Shown one piece after another: positions 7,773 through 14,754 of a DNA stretch of 14,754 nt (its first letter is position 1; every line of letters begins with the position of its first letter). A program made the translations under genes and the position numbers. This stretch comes from an uncultured Actinomycetes bacterium (GTDB taxonomy: Bacteria > Actinomycetota > Actinomycetes > Nanopelagicales > Nanopelagicaceae). The notes under the pieces are model-generated. The model was not told the DNA's origin and made no database searches. It worked only from the letters and a program-made list of their open reading frames with translations. Location of the stretch: NCBI GenBank assembly GCA_903832395.1, contig CAILBF010000011.1:1-14754 (forward strand), given 5' to 3'.

Positions 7773-8726
7773 TTATGCTTTTGGAAGTGCGTACAGAGTT
7801 AACTTTGAGGCATCAGTGAAGTTTGATGCCCAAGTTGCGGTGGCGCCTTTTAATGCAGGTGAAACCGTTACAGAGCGGTAATAGCTCACACGCTCGTAAA
7901 CAGTACGACCATCGCTGCCTACTTCACGCTTACCATTAACCAACTTTGGTACAAGTTTGGTCGACAAGACCTTCATGGTGGTTGAATCTTTTGCGACCAT
8001 CGTTACTTTGTAACTAATAAGTCCAAGTGTGCTGTACAAAGGTGCAGCACCGGTCTTTAGGACTGCGGTCCAAAATGCGACTCCACTGTGATTGCCATAG
8101 CTCATAGTTAGTGGATCTTTAACACCAGCTACTTCGATAATGGCTTTAGCGGTGTTATTGGAATCCATCACTGCGCCGCCCTGATCAGCGTTATTTGCAT
8201 AGACGCGAAAGACGATCGTTTGTCCGATAATGAACTCGCTTGCAATAGTGCAACCGACACCAAAGCGTGGAGCTAAAGCTCCCGTGGTTCCAGTTGCTAA
8301 GACGGTATCTACATAGATATGAATAGGTGAAACAACGCCCTGAACTGGAACGCCAACTTTGACGTTAAGTGGGGCCGATGTAATTGGTGAGAAAGCTGCT
8401 GCGTCTGTTGGTGTGAATTGACCAGTTAATGCCACTGCGCCAGCTGCCGCTGGCATCCATGCGCACTTCGCGGCGAATGGCTCAACCGTGGCTGTAAGTG
8501 AACTATCACAACCGGCGATGGCAACACCATTAGCAAAGAACTTAACAGTTCCTTTGTTATTAGCCGTTGCAGTGATCGTTATTGGCGCTAGTCCAAAAAC
8601 ACCACTTCCTCCCGAAAGGATTAGTGTCGAGGCCGCTGGCGCTGCATAGGCAGGCGAGCCTCCAACAAATACGCCGCCGAGTAGTGCAACTGCACTAATG
8701 ACTGCGATTGAGAATTTCTTGTTCAT
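7773..8726 (-). CDS. Secreted protein with bacterial Ig-like domain, unknown function
   Basis: This is a 317-residue exported protein. A Sec signal peptide with basic start (M-N-K-K), hydrophobic core (about 5-23) and an A-Y-A-like cleavage site near residue 28 is clear. Residues about 33-125 resemble a bacterial Ig-like (Big_3-type) repeat: a G-T-V-K-F-F strand, N-G hairpin, two Cys (73 and 88) that could form a disulfide, and a later G-Q-F-T-P-T-D strand. The C-terminal part (about 155-315) is a second beta-rich region with F-R-V, Y-G-N-H and F-W-T-A segments and Cys159; I cannot name it. AAAGGAG lies five bases before the ATG, a strong RBS suggesting high expression. It is the middle gene of three exported-protein genes on this strand. 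Binding or structural function at the cell surface is plausible but not shown. Confidence 0.82.
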   Translation of the reverse strand: MNKKFSIAVISAVALLGGVFVGGSPAYAAPAASTLILSGGSGVFGLAPITITATANNKGTVKFFANGVAIAGCDSSLTATVEPFAAKCAWMPAAAGAVALTGQFTPTDAAAFSPITSAPLNVKVGVPVQGVVSPIHIYVDTVLATGTTGALAPRFGVGCTIASEFIIGQTIVFRVYANNADQGGAVMDSNNTAKAIIEVAGVKDPLTMSYGNHSGVAFWTAVLKTGAAPLYSTLGLISYKVTMVAKDSTTMKVLSTKLVPKLVNGKREVGSDGRTVYERVSYYRSVTVSPALKGATATWASNFTDASKLTLYALPKA

Positions 8727-8770
8727 TTTTGCTCCTTTATTAAATTAATTGTGCGCGGATTCATCAAAAA

Positions 8771-9439
8771 CTATTTAGTTGCAATTTTTCCTGAGATGGT
8801 GAACTTGAACGTATCGCTCTCTTTAGATCCAGCTGTGCTTGACTTGATGTTGAACGACCCACCAGTAACTTTGAGTGTTCCCGTCGCTCCTGCATACTTA
8901 CCAGTTCCACCATTAATGATTACATCGCCTTTAAAAGTAATTCCGGTTGGCGCATTTGCATCTTCAGCACATGCCTGAGCAGAGGAATCGAAAGTAACTT
9001 TCAATGTGTTTCCGCCACCGCTGAGAGTTCCAGAGCCGTTGAATGTATCGCACTGATTAGCTGGTGCAGCTGATCCGATTCCGGCTAAGTCGGTTAAGCC
9101 AAGTACATTTCCGGTGCCCACTCCATCTACAGATGTTGCCTGAACGTAACTATCGCCCCACGTTAAGCCAATCTTTCCAGTGTAAGTTCCTGAGAAATCC
9201 ACTGTTCCGCCTTTAGTGGCAGTTGCTGCTGTTGATTTAACAGCTGGCTTAACTACTGGCTTAGTTGTTGTGTACCCAGTTGGACACTTAGCTGTTGTAA
9301 CTTTCTTAACAACTGTTCCTTTGTAGCAAGTAATTGTTTTTGTTGCAGCATTGGCTGTTGGTATGACCGCTACCAAAACTGTTAGCGCAGTTAGTGCAAC
9401 TAACGCTCTCGCTATTGTGGATTTCTGCATTGTGTTCAT
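8771..9439 (-). CDS. Small secreted beta-rich protein with CYKG-type N-terminal motif
   Basis: This is a 222-residue exported protein of unknown function. The signal peptide spans about residues 1-31, with an A-N-A cleavage site. The mature N-terminus carries a compact motif, I-T-C-Y-K-G (36-41), then K-K-V-T and C-P-x-G-Y (52-56), with Cys38 and Cys52 likely forming a disulfide. A Thr/Lys/Pro/Ala linker follows (about 57-77). The rest is Gly/Thr-rich and beta-predicted, with GGTGKYAGATG at 177-187. That signature resembles the G-G-T-G-x-[FY]-x-x-A-x-G segment of allene-oxide-cyclase-like/dirigent-type beta barrels. Cys130 and Cys157 may form a second disulfide. I chose the first Met (9439) because GAGGA lies 6-7 bases upstream, whereas the second Met has none. 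It is the first gene of the exported-protein cluster, 44 bases before the next. Confidence 0.8.
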   Translation of the reverse strand: MNTMQKSTIARALVALTALTVLVAVIPTANAATKTITCYKGTVVKKVTTAKCPTGYTTTKPVVKPAVKSTAATATKGGTVDFSGTYTGKIGLTWGDSYVQATSVDGVGTGNVLGLTDLAGIGSAAPANQCDTFNGSGTLSGGGNTLKVTFDSSAQACAEDANAPTGITFKGDVIINGGTGKYAGATGTLKVTGGSFNIKSSTAGSKESDTFKFTISGKIATK

Positions 9440-9773
9440 TGTGATTCCTCATCTCTCCCTGAAGTATTTCCATTTGGGTACAAGCAAATTTTGGCACTGC
9501 CTTGATTTTCAATCCTCTTTTTCCTGAGGGGTGGCTCTATAGTGGGTATTAGGTCAATCACTTTCCATAATGCAACTATTCCTTGAATCACATTTTTGGG
9601 TATTTCACATGCAAAATGGTGAGGTAGCCCACTACCAGAAAACCCTTTTCGTGGGAGTGTCCTGGGGGCAAAATACTTAGCAAATTGCGTTAATCCAGCG
9701 AGAAAAACGTGATTTTGGGCAGTCGAATGCGATATCACTAGCGCTAGAAGTTTCTTCCCCTTAGTGTTCAGGG
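9440..9773. other. Divergent intergenic region, no convincing gene
   Basis: This 334-base AT-leaning spacer separates the minus-strand secreted-protein cluster from plus-strand tldD. It must hold promoters for both directions. On the tldD side there is a clear TAnnnT box and a CTAGCGCTAG palindrome. On the other side a minus-strand TATAGA near 9537-9542 could be a -10, but I see no matching -35. A short inverted repeat GGTAG/CTACC lies at 9622-9635. I see no tRNA, no strong terminator and no ORF with an RBS. Confidence 0.6.
9738..9747. promoter_or_regulatory. CTAGCGCTAG palindrome at the tldD -35 position
   Basis: This is a perfect 10-base palindrome without spacer. It ends 14 bases before the putative -10 box of tldD and covers the place where a -35 element would lie. 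It could be a small operator half or a chance palindrome; its short length makes this a weak call. Confidence 0.25.
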
Positions 9774-9776
9774 GTG
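9762..9776 (+). promoter_or_regulatory. Putative leaderless promoter of tldD
   Basis: TAGTGT at 9762-9767 fits TAnnnT and is six bases (TCAGGG) from the GTG start codon at 9774. The GGG directly touching the GTG is too close to act as a Shine-Dalgarno site. This is the third gene in the window with the same box-to-start distance, which supports both the promoter and the GTG start. Confidence 0.58.
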
Positions 9777-11276
9777 AATAAAAACATTGATTCAGATTTT
9801 TTAGCTCTTCCATTATCAGCAGTTTCAGATAGCGCAATCAACACTGCAACAAGTGCCGGTGCATCTCACGTTGATGTTCGCATCGAACGTACGCGTACTG
9901 GATTGCTTTCACTGCGTGATGCAAAACCTGAAACACAAAGCGACGAGACTGTTGCGGGCCTTGGTGTTCGGGTAATAGTAAATGGTGCATGGGGTTTTGC
10001 TTCATCTCCTGAGATCTCTGTTGACTCTGCAAGGAAATTAGCACTTACCGCTATTGCAATGGCCAAGACATCTAAGCCACTCTCGACTGAACTTGTCTCG
10101 CTTGTAACTGAGCCGGTTTATGCCAATCAAACCTGGGTCTCTGACTACGAGATCGATCCATTTTCAATCTCGGATTCAGATAAAAAAGATCGCCTCGCTC
10201 AGTTAAGCAATGAGCTTTTAAAGACTGAAATCGTCAATCACACTTCGGCCCAAGCCATGTATGTTAAAGAGCAGAAACATTATGCAGACTCGTATGGCAC
10301 CAGTACTACACAACAACGTGTCCGCATGCAGACTCAGATCGAAGCGATGTCAATTGGCGCGCATGGATTTGAAGCAATGCGCACTTTGGCTCAGCCTGCA
10401 GGTTTTGGTTGGGAGTGGATGGGTATTAAGCACTGGAACTGGGATGCTGAAATTGCCGAACTCCCAACTTTATTGGCCGAAAAAGTAGCGTCCCCTTCCG
10501 TTGAACCGGGTCGCTATGACGTTCTAGTCCATCCATCTAATTTATGGTTAACGATTCATGAGTCAATTGGCCATGCAACTGAGTTAGATCGCGCAATTGG
10601 TTATGAGGCCAACTACGCCGGAACATCATTTGCTACTCCCGATAAGTTAAATACTTTAAAGTATGGATCGGCCTTAATGAATGTAACTGGTGATCGCAAT
10701 ACTTCTCACGGCCTAAGCACTGTTGGCTTCGACGATGAAGGCGTAGCAGCTCAGAAATGGGATCTTATTAAAGATGGCGTCTTAGTTGGTTATCAGCTAG
10801 ATCGTCGCATTGCCGCCCGAGTTAACCGCGATCGCAGCAATGGCTGCGCCTTTGCCGACTCCCCCTCTCACGTACCTATTCAGCGCATGCCCAACGTCTC
10901 TCTTGCAGCCAATCCAACTGGGCCTACCTATGATGAAATGGTTTCATCGATGGATGATGGAATTATTATCAAAGGCGATAAATCCTGGTCGATTGATATG
11001 CAGCGTTACAACTTTCAATTCACCGGCCAGCAGTTCCATCGTGTTAAGAATGGAAAAATTGTTGGTCAACTAAAGGATGTTGCCTACCAAGCAACAACTA
11101 CCGACTTCTGGGGCTCGATGAAGGTCGTTGGTGGTCCTTCCACTTATGTTCTCGGTGGCGCCTTTAACTGCGGAAAAGCACAACCGGGACAGATTGCAGC
11201 GGTAAGTCATGGTTGCCCAGCGGCAATCTTCGACAAAGTAAATATTCTCAATACCGTTGCGGAGGCTGGAAAATGA
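9774..11276 (+). CDS. tldD: Metalloprotease TldD
   Basis: This is the catalytic subunit of the TldD/TldE heterodimeric zinc protease, 500 residues, which degrades or trims unfolded peptides in the cytoplasm and in some bacteria matures modified peptides such as microcin B17. The metallopeptidase motif H-E-S-I-G-H is intact (His262, Glu263, His267), followed by an acidic stretch and a G-T-S-F segment as in TldD homologues. A conserved C-terminal Cys466 in N-C-G-K is the expected third zinc ligand. The N-terminal 210 residues form the alpha/beta half (start region A-x-x-A-G-A-S-H-V-D-V-R) and the rest the beta-rich catalytic half. The GTG start is supported by the leaderless promoter geometry. 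Its stop overlaps the tldE ATG, so the partners are co-translated. No precursor peptide gene was found next to it. Confidence 0.93.
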   Translation: MNKNIDSDFLALPLSAVSDSAINTATSAGASHVDVRIERTRTGLLSLRDAKPETQSDETVAGLGVRVIVNGAWGFASSPEISVDSARKLALTAIAMAKTSKPLSTELVSLVTEPVYANQTWVSDYEIDPFSISDSDKKDRLAQLSNELLKTEIVNHTSAQAMYVKEQKHYADSYGTSTTQQRVRMQTQIEAMSIGAHGFEAMRTLAQPAGFGWEWMGIKHWNWDAEIAELPTLLAEKVASPSVEPGRYDVLVHPSNLWLTIHESIGHATELDRAIGYEANYAGTSFATPDKLNTLKYGSALMNVTGDRNTSHGLSTVGFDDEGVAAQKWDLIKDGVLVGYQLDRRIAARVNRDRSNGCAFADSPSHVPIQRMPNVSLAANPTGPTYDEMVSSMDDGIIIKGDKSWSIDMQRYNFQFTGQQFHRVKNGKIVGQLKDVAYQATTTDFWGSMKVVGGPSTYVLGGAFNCGKAQPGQIAAVSHGCPAAIFDKVNILNTVAEAGK

Positions 11277-12655
11277 TTTCTGCTCAAGATTTAATTGAAA
11301 AGATTACATCGGCTGCTACATGCGATGACTGCATTGTTGTTGTTAAAGATAAGACCCAAGCTAATTTGCGCTGGGCCGGCAGCACGTTAACAACCAATGG
11401 AGTAATTCAAGAGCGCAGCGTTACGGTAATTGCATTTGTAGCAACCGATGGTGGAATGGCTACCGGTGGAGTTTCACGAACTGATGTCTCACTTGCCGAT
11501 GTACCAACATTATTGGCCGAGGCAATTGCCGCAGCGAAAGCTTCGGGCAAAGCCGAGGATTTCGCACCCCTTGCTACCAATATTGCAATTGGTAATTGGG
11601 CAGCTCCTCATGTTCCTACTGGCCCAGAAGTTTTTTCAGCTTTTGCACCAGCTCTTGGCGACATGTTTTCGCGCTCTGTTGCCGACAAGATAGAACTCTT
11701 TGGCTACTCCGAGCACACGCATGAAACTACATGGATTGGATCAAAGGGAGGATTGCGTCTTCGCAAAGACACCCCCGTCGGCCGCGTAGAGATGACCGGA
11801 AAATCGCATGGGCGCACTCGATCAACGTGGAATGGCGTTGAAACCCGCGACTTTAAAGATGTTTCCGTTGCAAATATCGATGCCAACATTCGCCAACGGC
11901 TAACGTGGCAGGGCACCAAAGTTGACCTGCCCGCAGGTCGCTATGAAACCGTTCTGCCGTCGGGTTCTGTTGCCGACATATTTATCTACATGATGATGGT
12001 TTCAGCCGCACGCGATGCCTTTGAGGGTCAATCAGTCTTTTCTAAAAAAGGTGGCGGAACCCGTGTTGGTGAAAAACTCTCTAACGTCGGCTTTCAATTC
12101 TTTAGCGATCCCGATTATAAACAATTACCTGCAGCTAATTTTGTCGCTACTGGAGTTAGCTCGTCTTACTCTTCAGTTTTTGATAATGGTCAACCCATTA
12201 AACATGTTGACTGGTTCAAGGATGGTGTCTTGCAATCCCTAATCCAAACTCGCGCCAGCGCTGCCTTAACTAAGTTAGATTTCACGCCACTTGGTGAGAA
12301 TGCCATCATCAGCGTAGATGGTGGAACCGGAACACTCGATGACTTAGTAAAGAAAGTCGATAATGGGCTTCTGTTAACAACACTCTGGTATATCCGCATG
12401 GTTGATCCAAACTCGTTACTTCTAACTGGTCTGACTCGTGACGGTGTTTATCATGTTAAGGGTGGAGAAGTCGTCGGAGCTACTAATAACTTCCGTTGGA
12501 ATGACTCCCCTGTGTCAGCCCTAAATCGCATTTCACATGCTGGAGCTACCGAGTGGACTCAGCCTCGCGAATGGGCTGAAGACATGTCAAACATGGCAGT
12601 TCCGCCACTTGTCATTAAAGATTTTAATATGTCAACGGTAAGCCCTGGAAGTTAA
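11273..12655 (+). CDS. pmbA: TldE/PmbA family protein, partner of TldD
   Basis: This is the non-catalytic partner of TldD, 460 residues, with the same overall fold but without an HExxxH motif at the corresponding place, as in known TldE/PmbA proteins. I chose the ATG at 11273, not an in-frame upstream start at 11213. GGAGG (11261-11265) sits seven bases before it, the ATG overlaps the tldD stop as ATGA, and the resulting N-terminus (M-I-S-A-Q-D-L) fits the family. The C-terminal half contains Gly-rich beta segments and the F-R-W-N-D-S-P-V region near the end that is typical of the family. The two proteins form the heterodimer in which TldE shapes the substrate tunnel. The stop is only three bases from the stop of the convergent uppP gene. 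Confidence 0.92.
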   Translation: MISAQDLIEKITSAATCDDCIVVVKDKTQANLRWAGSTLTTNGVIQERSVTVIAFVATDGGMATGGVSRTDVSLADVPTLLAEAIAAAKASGKAEDFAPLATNIAIGNWAAPHVPTGPEVFSAFAPALGDMFSRSVADKIELFGYSEHTHETTWIGSKGGLRLRKDTPVGRVEMTGKSHGRTRSTWNGVETRDFKDVSVANIDANIRQRLTWQGTKVDLPAGRYETVLPSGSVADIFIYMMMVSAARDAFEGQSVFSKKGGGTRVGEKLSNVGFQFFSDPDYKQLPAANFVATGVSSSYSSVFDNGQPIKHVDWFKDGVLQSLIQTRASAALTKLDFTPLGENAIISVDGGTGTLDDLVKKVDNGLLLTTLWYIRMVDPNSLLLTGLTRDGVYHVKGGEVVGATNNFRWNDSPVSALNRISHAGATEWTQPREWAEDMSNMAVPPLVIKDFNMSTVSPGS

Positions 12656-12658
12656 GTA

Positions 12659-13495
12659 CTAAGGGTTAATTACTCCAGTGGCTAGTAGGACTAATAATGT
12701 TGAACCTAGAAGAATGCGGTAAATAATAAAAGGCATAAAAGACTTAGTTGCAACGAATTTAAGTAGCCACGCTATTACGGCATAACCAACTACGAAGGCG
12801 ATGCACGTTGCCAAGAGAGTATGGGATAGTGAGTAAACCTGAACTCCTGCGCTATCGCCTATTGCGCCCTTGAGTTCGTATAAGCCACTACCAAAAACTG
12901 CTGGCAGTGCCAATAGGAATGAATAGCGAAGCGCGGCATCGCGGCTATAACCAAGTAAACGCCCCATGGCAATCGTTGCCCCTGAACGTGAAACTCCTGG
13001 CATGAGTGCTAATGATTGAGCCAAACCATATAAAATGCCATGAGAAGAATTTAAGTCTTTCAGGCCACGCTCACTCTTTCCATAGTGATCTGCCAAACCA
13101 AGAATGATGCCAAAGACAATCATGACGGTAGCTATCAACCATAGTGAGCGAAGATTATTTGTAATGATGTCTTGTCCTAAATATCCAAGGACAATGATCG
13201 GGAGTGATCCAATAACAATGAGCCACCCCATACGGGCCTGTAGCTTTTCATCGGCTGGTAAAGATGCTCGCATAATGACTTGTCGAAACCATGACACGAT
13301 AATCTTTTTAATATCATTCCTAAAGAAAATAAGAACCGCGAGTTCGGTTCCTATTTGAGTGATTGCCGTGAAACGGGCACCTGGGTCCATTGCATTGGGG
13401 AAAAACTCACCGGCAATTCTCTGGTGGGCGCTGGATGAAATAGGCAAGAACTCGGTTAAGCCCTGCAAAATTCCTAAAAATATTGTCTCAAACAT
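12659..13495 (-). CDS. uppP: Undecaprenyl-diphosphatase
   Basis: This membrane phosphatase converts undecaprenyl diphosphate to undecaprenyl phosphate, recycling the lipid carrier for peptidoglycan and other envelope polymers; overexpression gives bacitracin resistance in several bacteria. It has 278 residues, the normal length for UppP/BacA. Both signature regions are intact: Q-G-L-T-E-F-L-P-I-S-S-S-A-H (residues 11-24, with catalytic-region Glu15 and His24) and P-G-V-S-R-S-G (166-172, with Arg170 matching the essential Arg). About eight hydrophobic segments are seen. AGGTG lies about six bases before the ATG, a modest RBS. Upstream is a perfect palindrome; the MFS gene ends 77 bases before the start, so co-transcription with it is possible. 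It converges on tldE with a three-base gap. Confidence 0.95.
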   Translation of the reverse strand: MFETIFLGILQGLTEFLPISSSAHQRIAGEFFPNAMDPGARFTAITQIGTELAVLIFFRNDIKKIIVSWFRQVIMRASLPADEKLQARMGWLIVIGSLPIIVLGYLGQDIITNNLRSLWLIATVMIVFGIILGLADHYGKSERGLKDLNSSHGILYGLAQSLALMPGVSRSGATIAMGRLLGYSRDAALRYSFLLALPAVFGSGLYELKGAIGDSAGVQVYSLSHTLLATCIAFVVGYAVIAWLLKFVATKSFMPFIIYRILLGSTLLVLLATGVINP

Positions 13496-13511
13496 CGTCG
13501 CACCTACTCAA

Positions 13512-13534
13512 TTAGTATTAGGAGCTAATACTAA
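13512..13534. promoter_or_regulatory. 10-bp palindrome upstream of uppP
   Basis: The arms TTAGTATTAG and CTAATACTAA are perfect inverted repeats separated by GAG. They lie 17-39 bases before the uppP ATG. The stem is AT-rich with no following T-tract, so termination of the preceding MFS gene is unlikely. A TAGTAT sequence within the distal arm, read on the minus strand, could be a -10 box, so the element may be an operator overlapping the uppP promoter. Its size and symmetry suit TetR-, MarR- or GntR-type dimers. Confidence 0.5.
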
Positions 13535-13572
13535 CTTCCCGCTTTCCAAAATAAGGGATAAGCGACGGAAAA

Positions 13573-14754
13573 CTAGGGTGCGTCCAGAGCAATCTTGTCA
13601 GGCTTGCCAGCGAAAAATCCGACTCCAGCCAACGCAATAGAAAGCAATAGGGGCACTGTCAATGCAATGTTCCAATTCAAAGTTGCATCGAAAAGAGCCC
13701 CTACGATTCCAGGTGCAAATGCTGCCATTAAATACCCAACTCCCTGCGCCATGATTGAGAGGGAGCGCGTTTCACTGGCAATTGTACTTCGCTTCACAGT
13801 TAAGAGAAGTGAGAGTGGGAAAGTAACAGAGAGCCCAATGTTCCAAATAAGTAGCCATATAACTAAATGCCAGCCATGATCAAAAATTACGCCCACAACG
13901 CAAACGGTAACGACCGCTCCTACAATCGCTAAAAGCAATCGTAAATCAGGAAGCTTTGACGCATAGTGTGGTGCAACGATTCCAATAAGTGAGCCCAAGA
14001 GGCCAGTGATTGAAACTACAAAGCCGGCATCTCTCAAAATAAATCCTTTTGACACCAAAATAGTTGGTAGCCACGTAGCCGATCCATAATAAATCATTGA
14101 CTGAAGTCCAAAGAAAACTGCGATGCTCCATGCCCCTGGCCTACGCAAAAGTTGACGGTGAAAAGTTGAAGATAATTGCATGTGACGTGGTTCAGAGGAT
14201 TTGGAAGTCTTTATTAGCCACCACGCTGAGGAAAATAAACCAAGTACTAACCAAGGCACCATGGCCAGACGCCAACCCCATGAAGTCGCTCTCGCCAATG
14301 GAACCGCTACGGCGATTGATATTGAGGCAAAAGCCCCCATGACCGTTATATAGATTCCAGTTATTAATCCTGAATGTCCCGATGAATTTTCCTTGACCCA
14401 GACAGGCAATGAGAAATTCAAAACTGCAATTGCAATTCCAACTGTTAAGGATGAGATAAAGAGCATCGGTAGATTCCCGATAGTCTTAAGGAATATTGCA
14501 GCCGTGAGCACGGTGAGAGCTATGGCAATTACTCGATTGGTTCCGCCGATTTTGCCAACGAGGGGCATGAGGAATGCGCTTCCGGCAAAGCAGAGCACCG
14601 ATAATGAAGTCAGAAATGAGAGTAGGAATGAGCTTAAGTGGTACTGCTGTTTAAGAATTGGAATTAGCGGGCTCATGATTGTTAAGCCGGCACGCATATT
14701 TATTGCGGCGATGAATATGGGCATCCCATGACGTATTGCATCCTTGTTGCTTAC
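13573..14754 (-). CDS. MFS transporter, CynX/NimT-like, 5' end open
   Basis: This is a major facilitator superfamily permease with about twelve hydrophobic segments; at least 383 residues lie after the first in-window Met (14724). The reading frame stays open from that Met to the window edge (V-S-N-K-D-A-I-R-H-G before it), and no good RBS precedes the Met, so the true start is probably just outside. The N-R-A-type opening (A-I-N-M-R-A-G-L, then P-L-I-P) resembles the CynX/NimT branch, where an N-x-R-x-x-x motif in TM1 is typical. A G-K-I-G-G-T-N-R loop after TM2 corresponds to MFS motif A in degenerate form. Members transport small anions such as cyanate or export drugs such as nitroimidazoles; the substrate here is not known. 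It reads toward uppP and stops 77 bases before it. Confidence 0.88.
   Translation of the reverse strand, partial: VSNKDAIRHGMPIFIAAINMRAGLTIMSPLIPILKQQYHLSSFLLSFLTSLSVLCFAGSAFLMPLVGKIGGTNRVIAIALTVLTAAIFLKTIGNLPMLFISSLTVGIAIAVLNFSLPVWVKENSSGHSGLITGIYITVMGAFASISIAVAVPLARATSWGWRLAMVPWLVLGLFSSAWWLIKTSKSSEPRHMQLSSTFHRQLLRRPGAWSIAVFFGLQSMIYYGSATWLPTILVSKGFILRDAGFVVSITGLLGSLIGIVAPHYASKLPDLRLLLAIVGAVVTVCVVGVIFDHGWHLVIWLLIWNIGLSVTFPLSLLLTVKRSTIASETRSLSIMAQGVGYLMAAFAPGIVGALFDATLNWNIALTVPLLLSIALAGVGFFAGKPDKIALDAP

Noticed and set aside
7459..7881. 140-codon plus-strand ORF across the junction of two secreted-protein genes
   Set aside because: It is antisense to a signal peptide and a C-terminus that are both convincing on the minus strand; its Ala/Thr-rich sequence mirrors the signal-peptide coding region.
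9622..9635. GGTAG-CCCA-CTACC inverted repeat as a hairpin
   Set aside because: The arms are only five bases and there is no flanking T-tract or promoter element, so it is within chance expectation for a 334-base spacer.
9570..9680. 36-codon plus-strand ORF upstream of tldD, considered as a possible precursor peptide for TldD/TldE processing
   Set aside because: There is no Shine-Dalgarno and no -10 box at leaderless distance, and the peptide lacks a Cys/Ser/Gly-rich core or leader-like region.
9436..9837. 133-codon minus-strand ORF spanning the spacer and the tldD start
   Set aside because: It overlaps both the secreted-protein start and the tldD N-terminus, has no RBS or family resemblance, and looks like a chance frame.
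11213..11272. Upstream ATG at 11213 for pmbA
   Set aside because: It lies deep inside tldD without an RBS; the ATG at 11273 has GGAGG at good spacing and a coupled overlap.

Overview
The window looks like part of a chromosome from a low-GC actinobacterium, plausibly a free-living freshwater type such as the acI/Nanopelagicales group. Support for this: intergenic spacers are very short, the base composition is AT-leaning (judged by eye, not computed), an MmpL-type RND exporter is present, and three genes have a TAnnnT -10 box exactly six bases before the start codon, which is the arrangement of actinobacterial leaderless transcripts. The lineage is an inference; no rRNA or tRNA is present to confirm it.

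Layout. (1) 2-2034, plus strand: the end of an ABC importer operon, with a permease fragment, a second permease and an ATPase of the spermidine/putrescine-type (PotB/PotC/PotA-like) family. The substrate-binding protein is not in the window. (2) 2147-3385: a catabolic-type glutamate dehydrogenase with its own leaderless promoter. It is followed by a perfect bidirectional terminator shared with a convergent HU-like DNA-binding protein gene (3445-3717, minus). (3) 3718-3898: a divergent intergenic region with a palindrome, then a leaderless MMPL/RND exporter gene (3899-6040). That gene ends in a second bidirectional terminator whose left arm lies inside its last codons. (4) 6072-9439, minus strand: three consecutive genes for exported proteins, probably one transcript. 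In transcription order they are a small beta-barrel-like protein with a Cys-rich N-terminal motif, a protein with a bacterial Ig-like domain, and a 559-residue protein built of two alternating Ig-like module types. (5) 9440-9773: a 334-base divergent spacer holding promoters but no convincing gene. (6) 9774-12655: a translationally coupled tldD-tldE (pmbA) pair. (7) 12659-14754, minus strand: undecaprenyl-diphosphatase uppP, preceded by a perfect 10-bp palindrome and by an MFS transporter of the CynX/NimT type that runs off the window edge.

How the genes fit together. Most are housekeeping or nutrient genes: uptake of an organic-nitrogen-type solute plus glutamate deamination, nucleoid structure, peptide processing by TldD/TldE, and cell-wall lipid carrier recycling. 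The least explained part is the cluster of three secreted proteins. It sits opposite an envelope-lipid-type exporter and has no recognisable enzyme, so it may encode a cell-surface or extracellular assembly; that is a hypothesis from context only. No mobile element, CRISPR array, tRNA or rRNA was seen.
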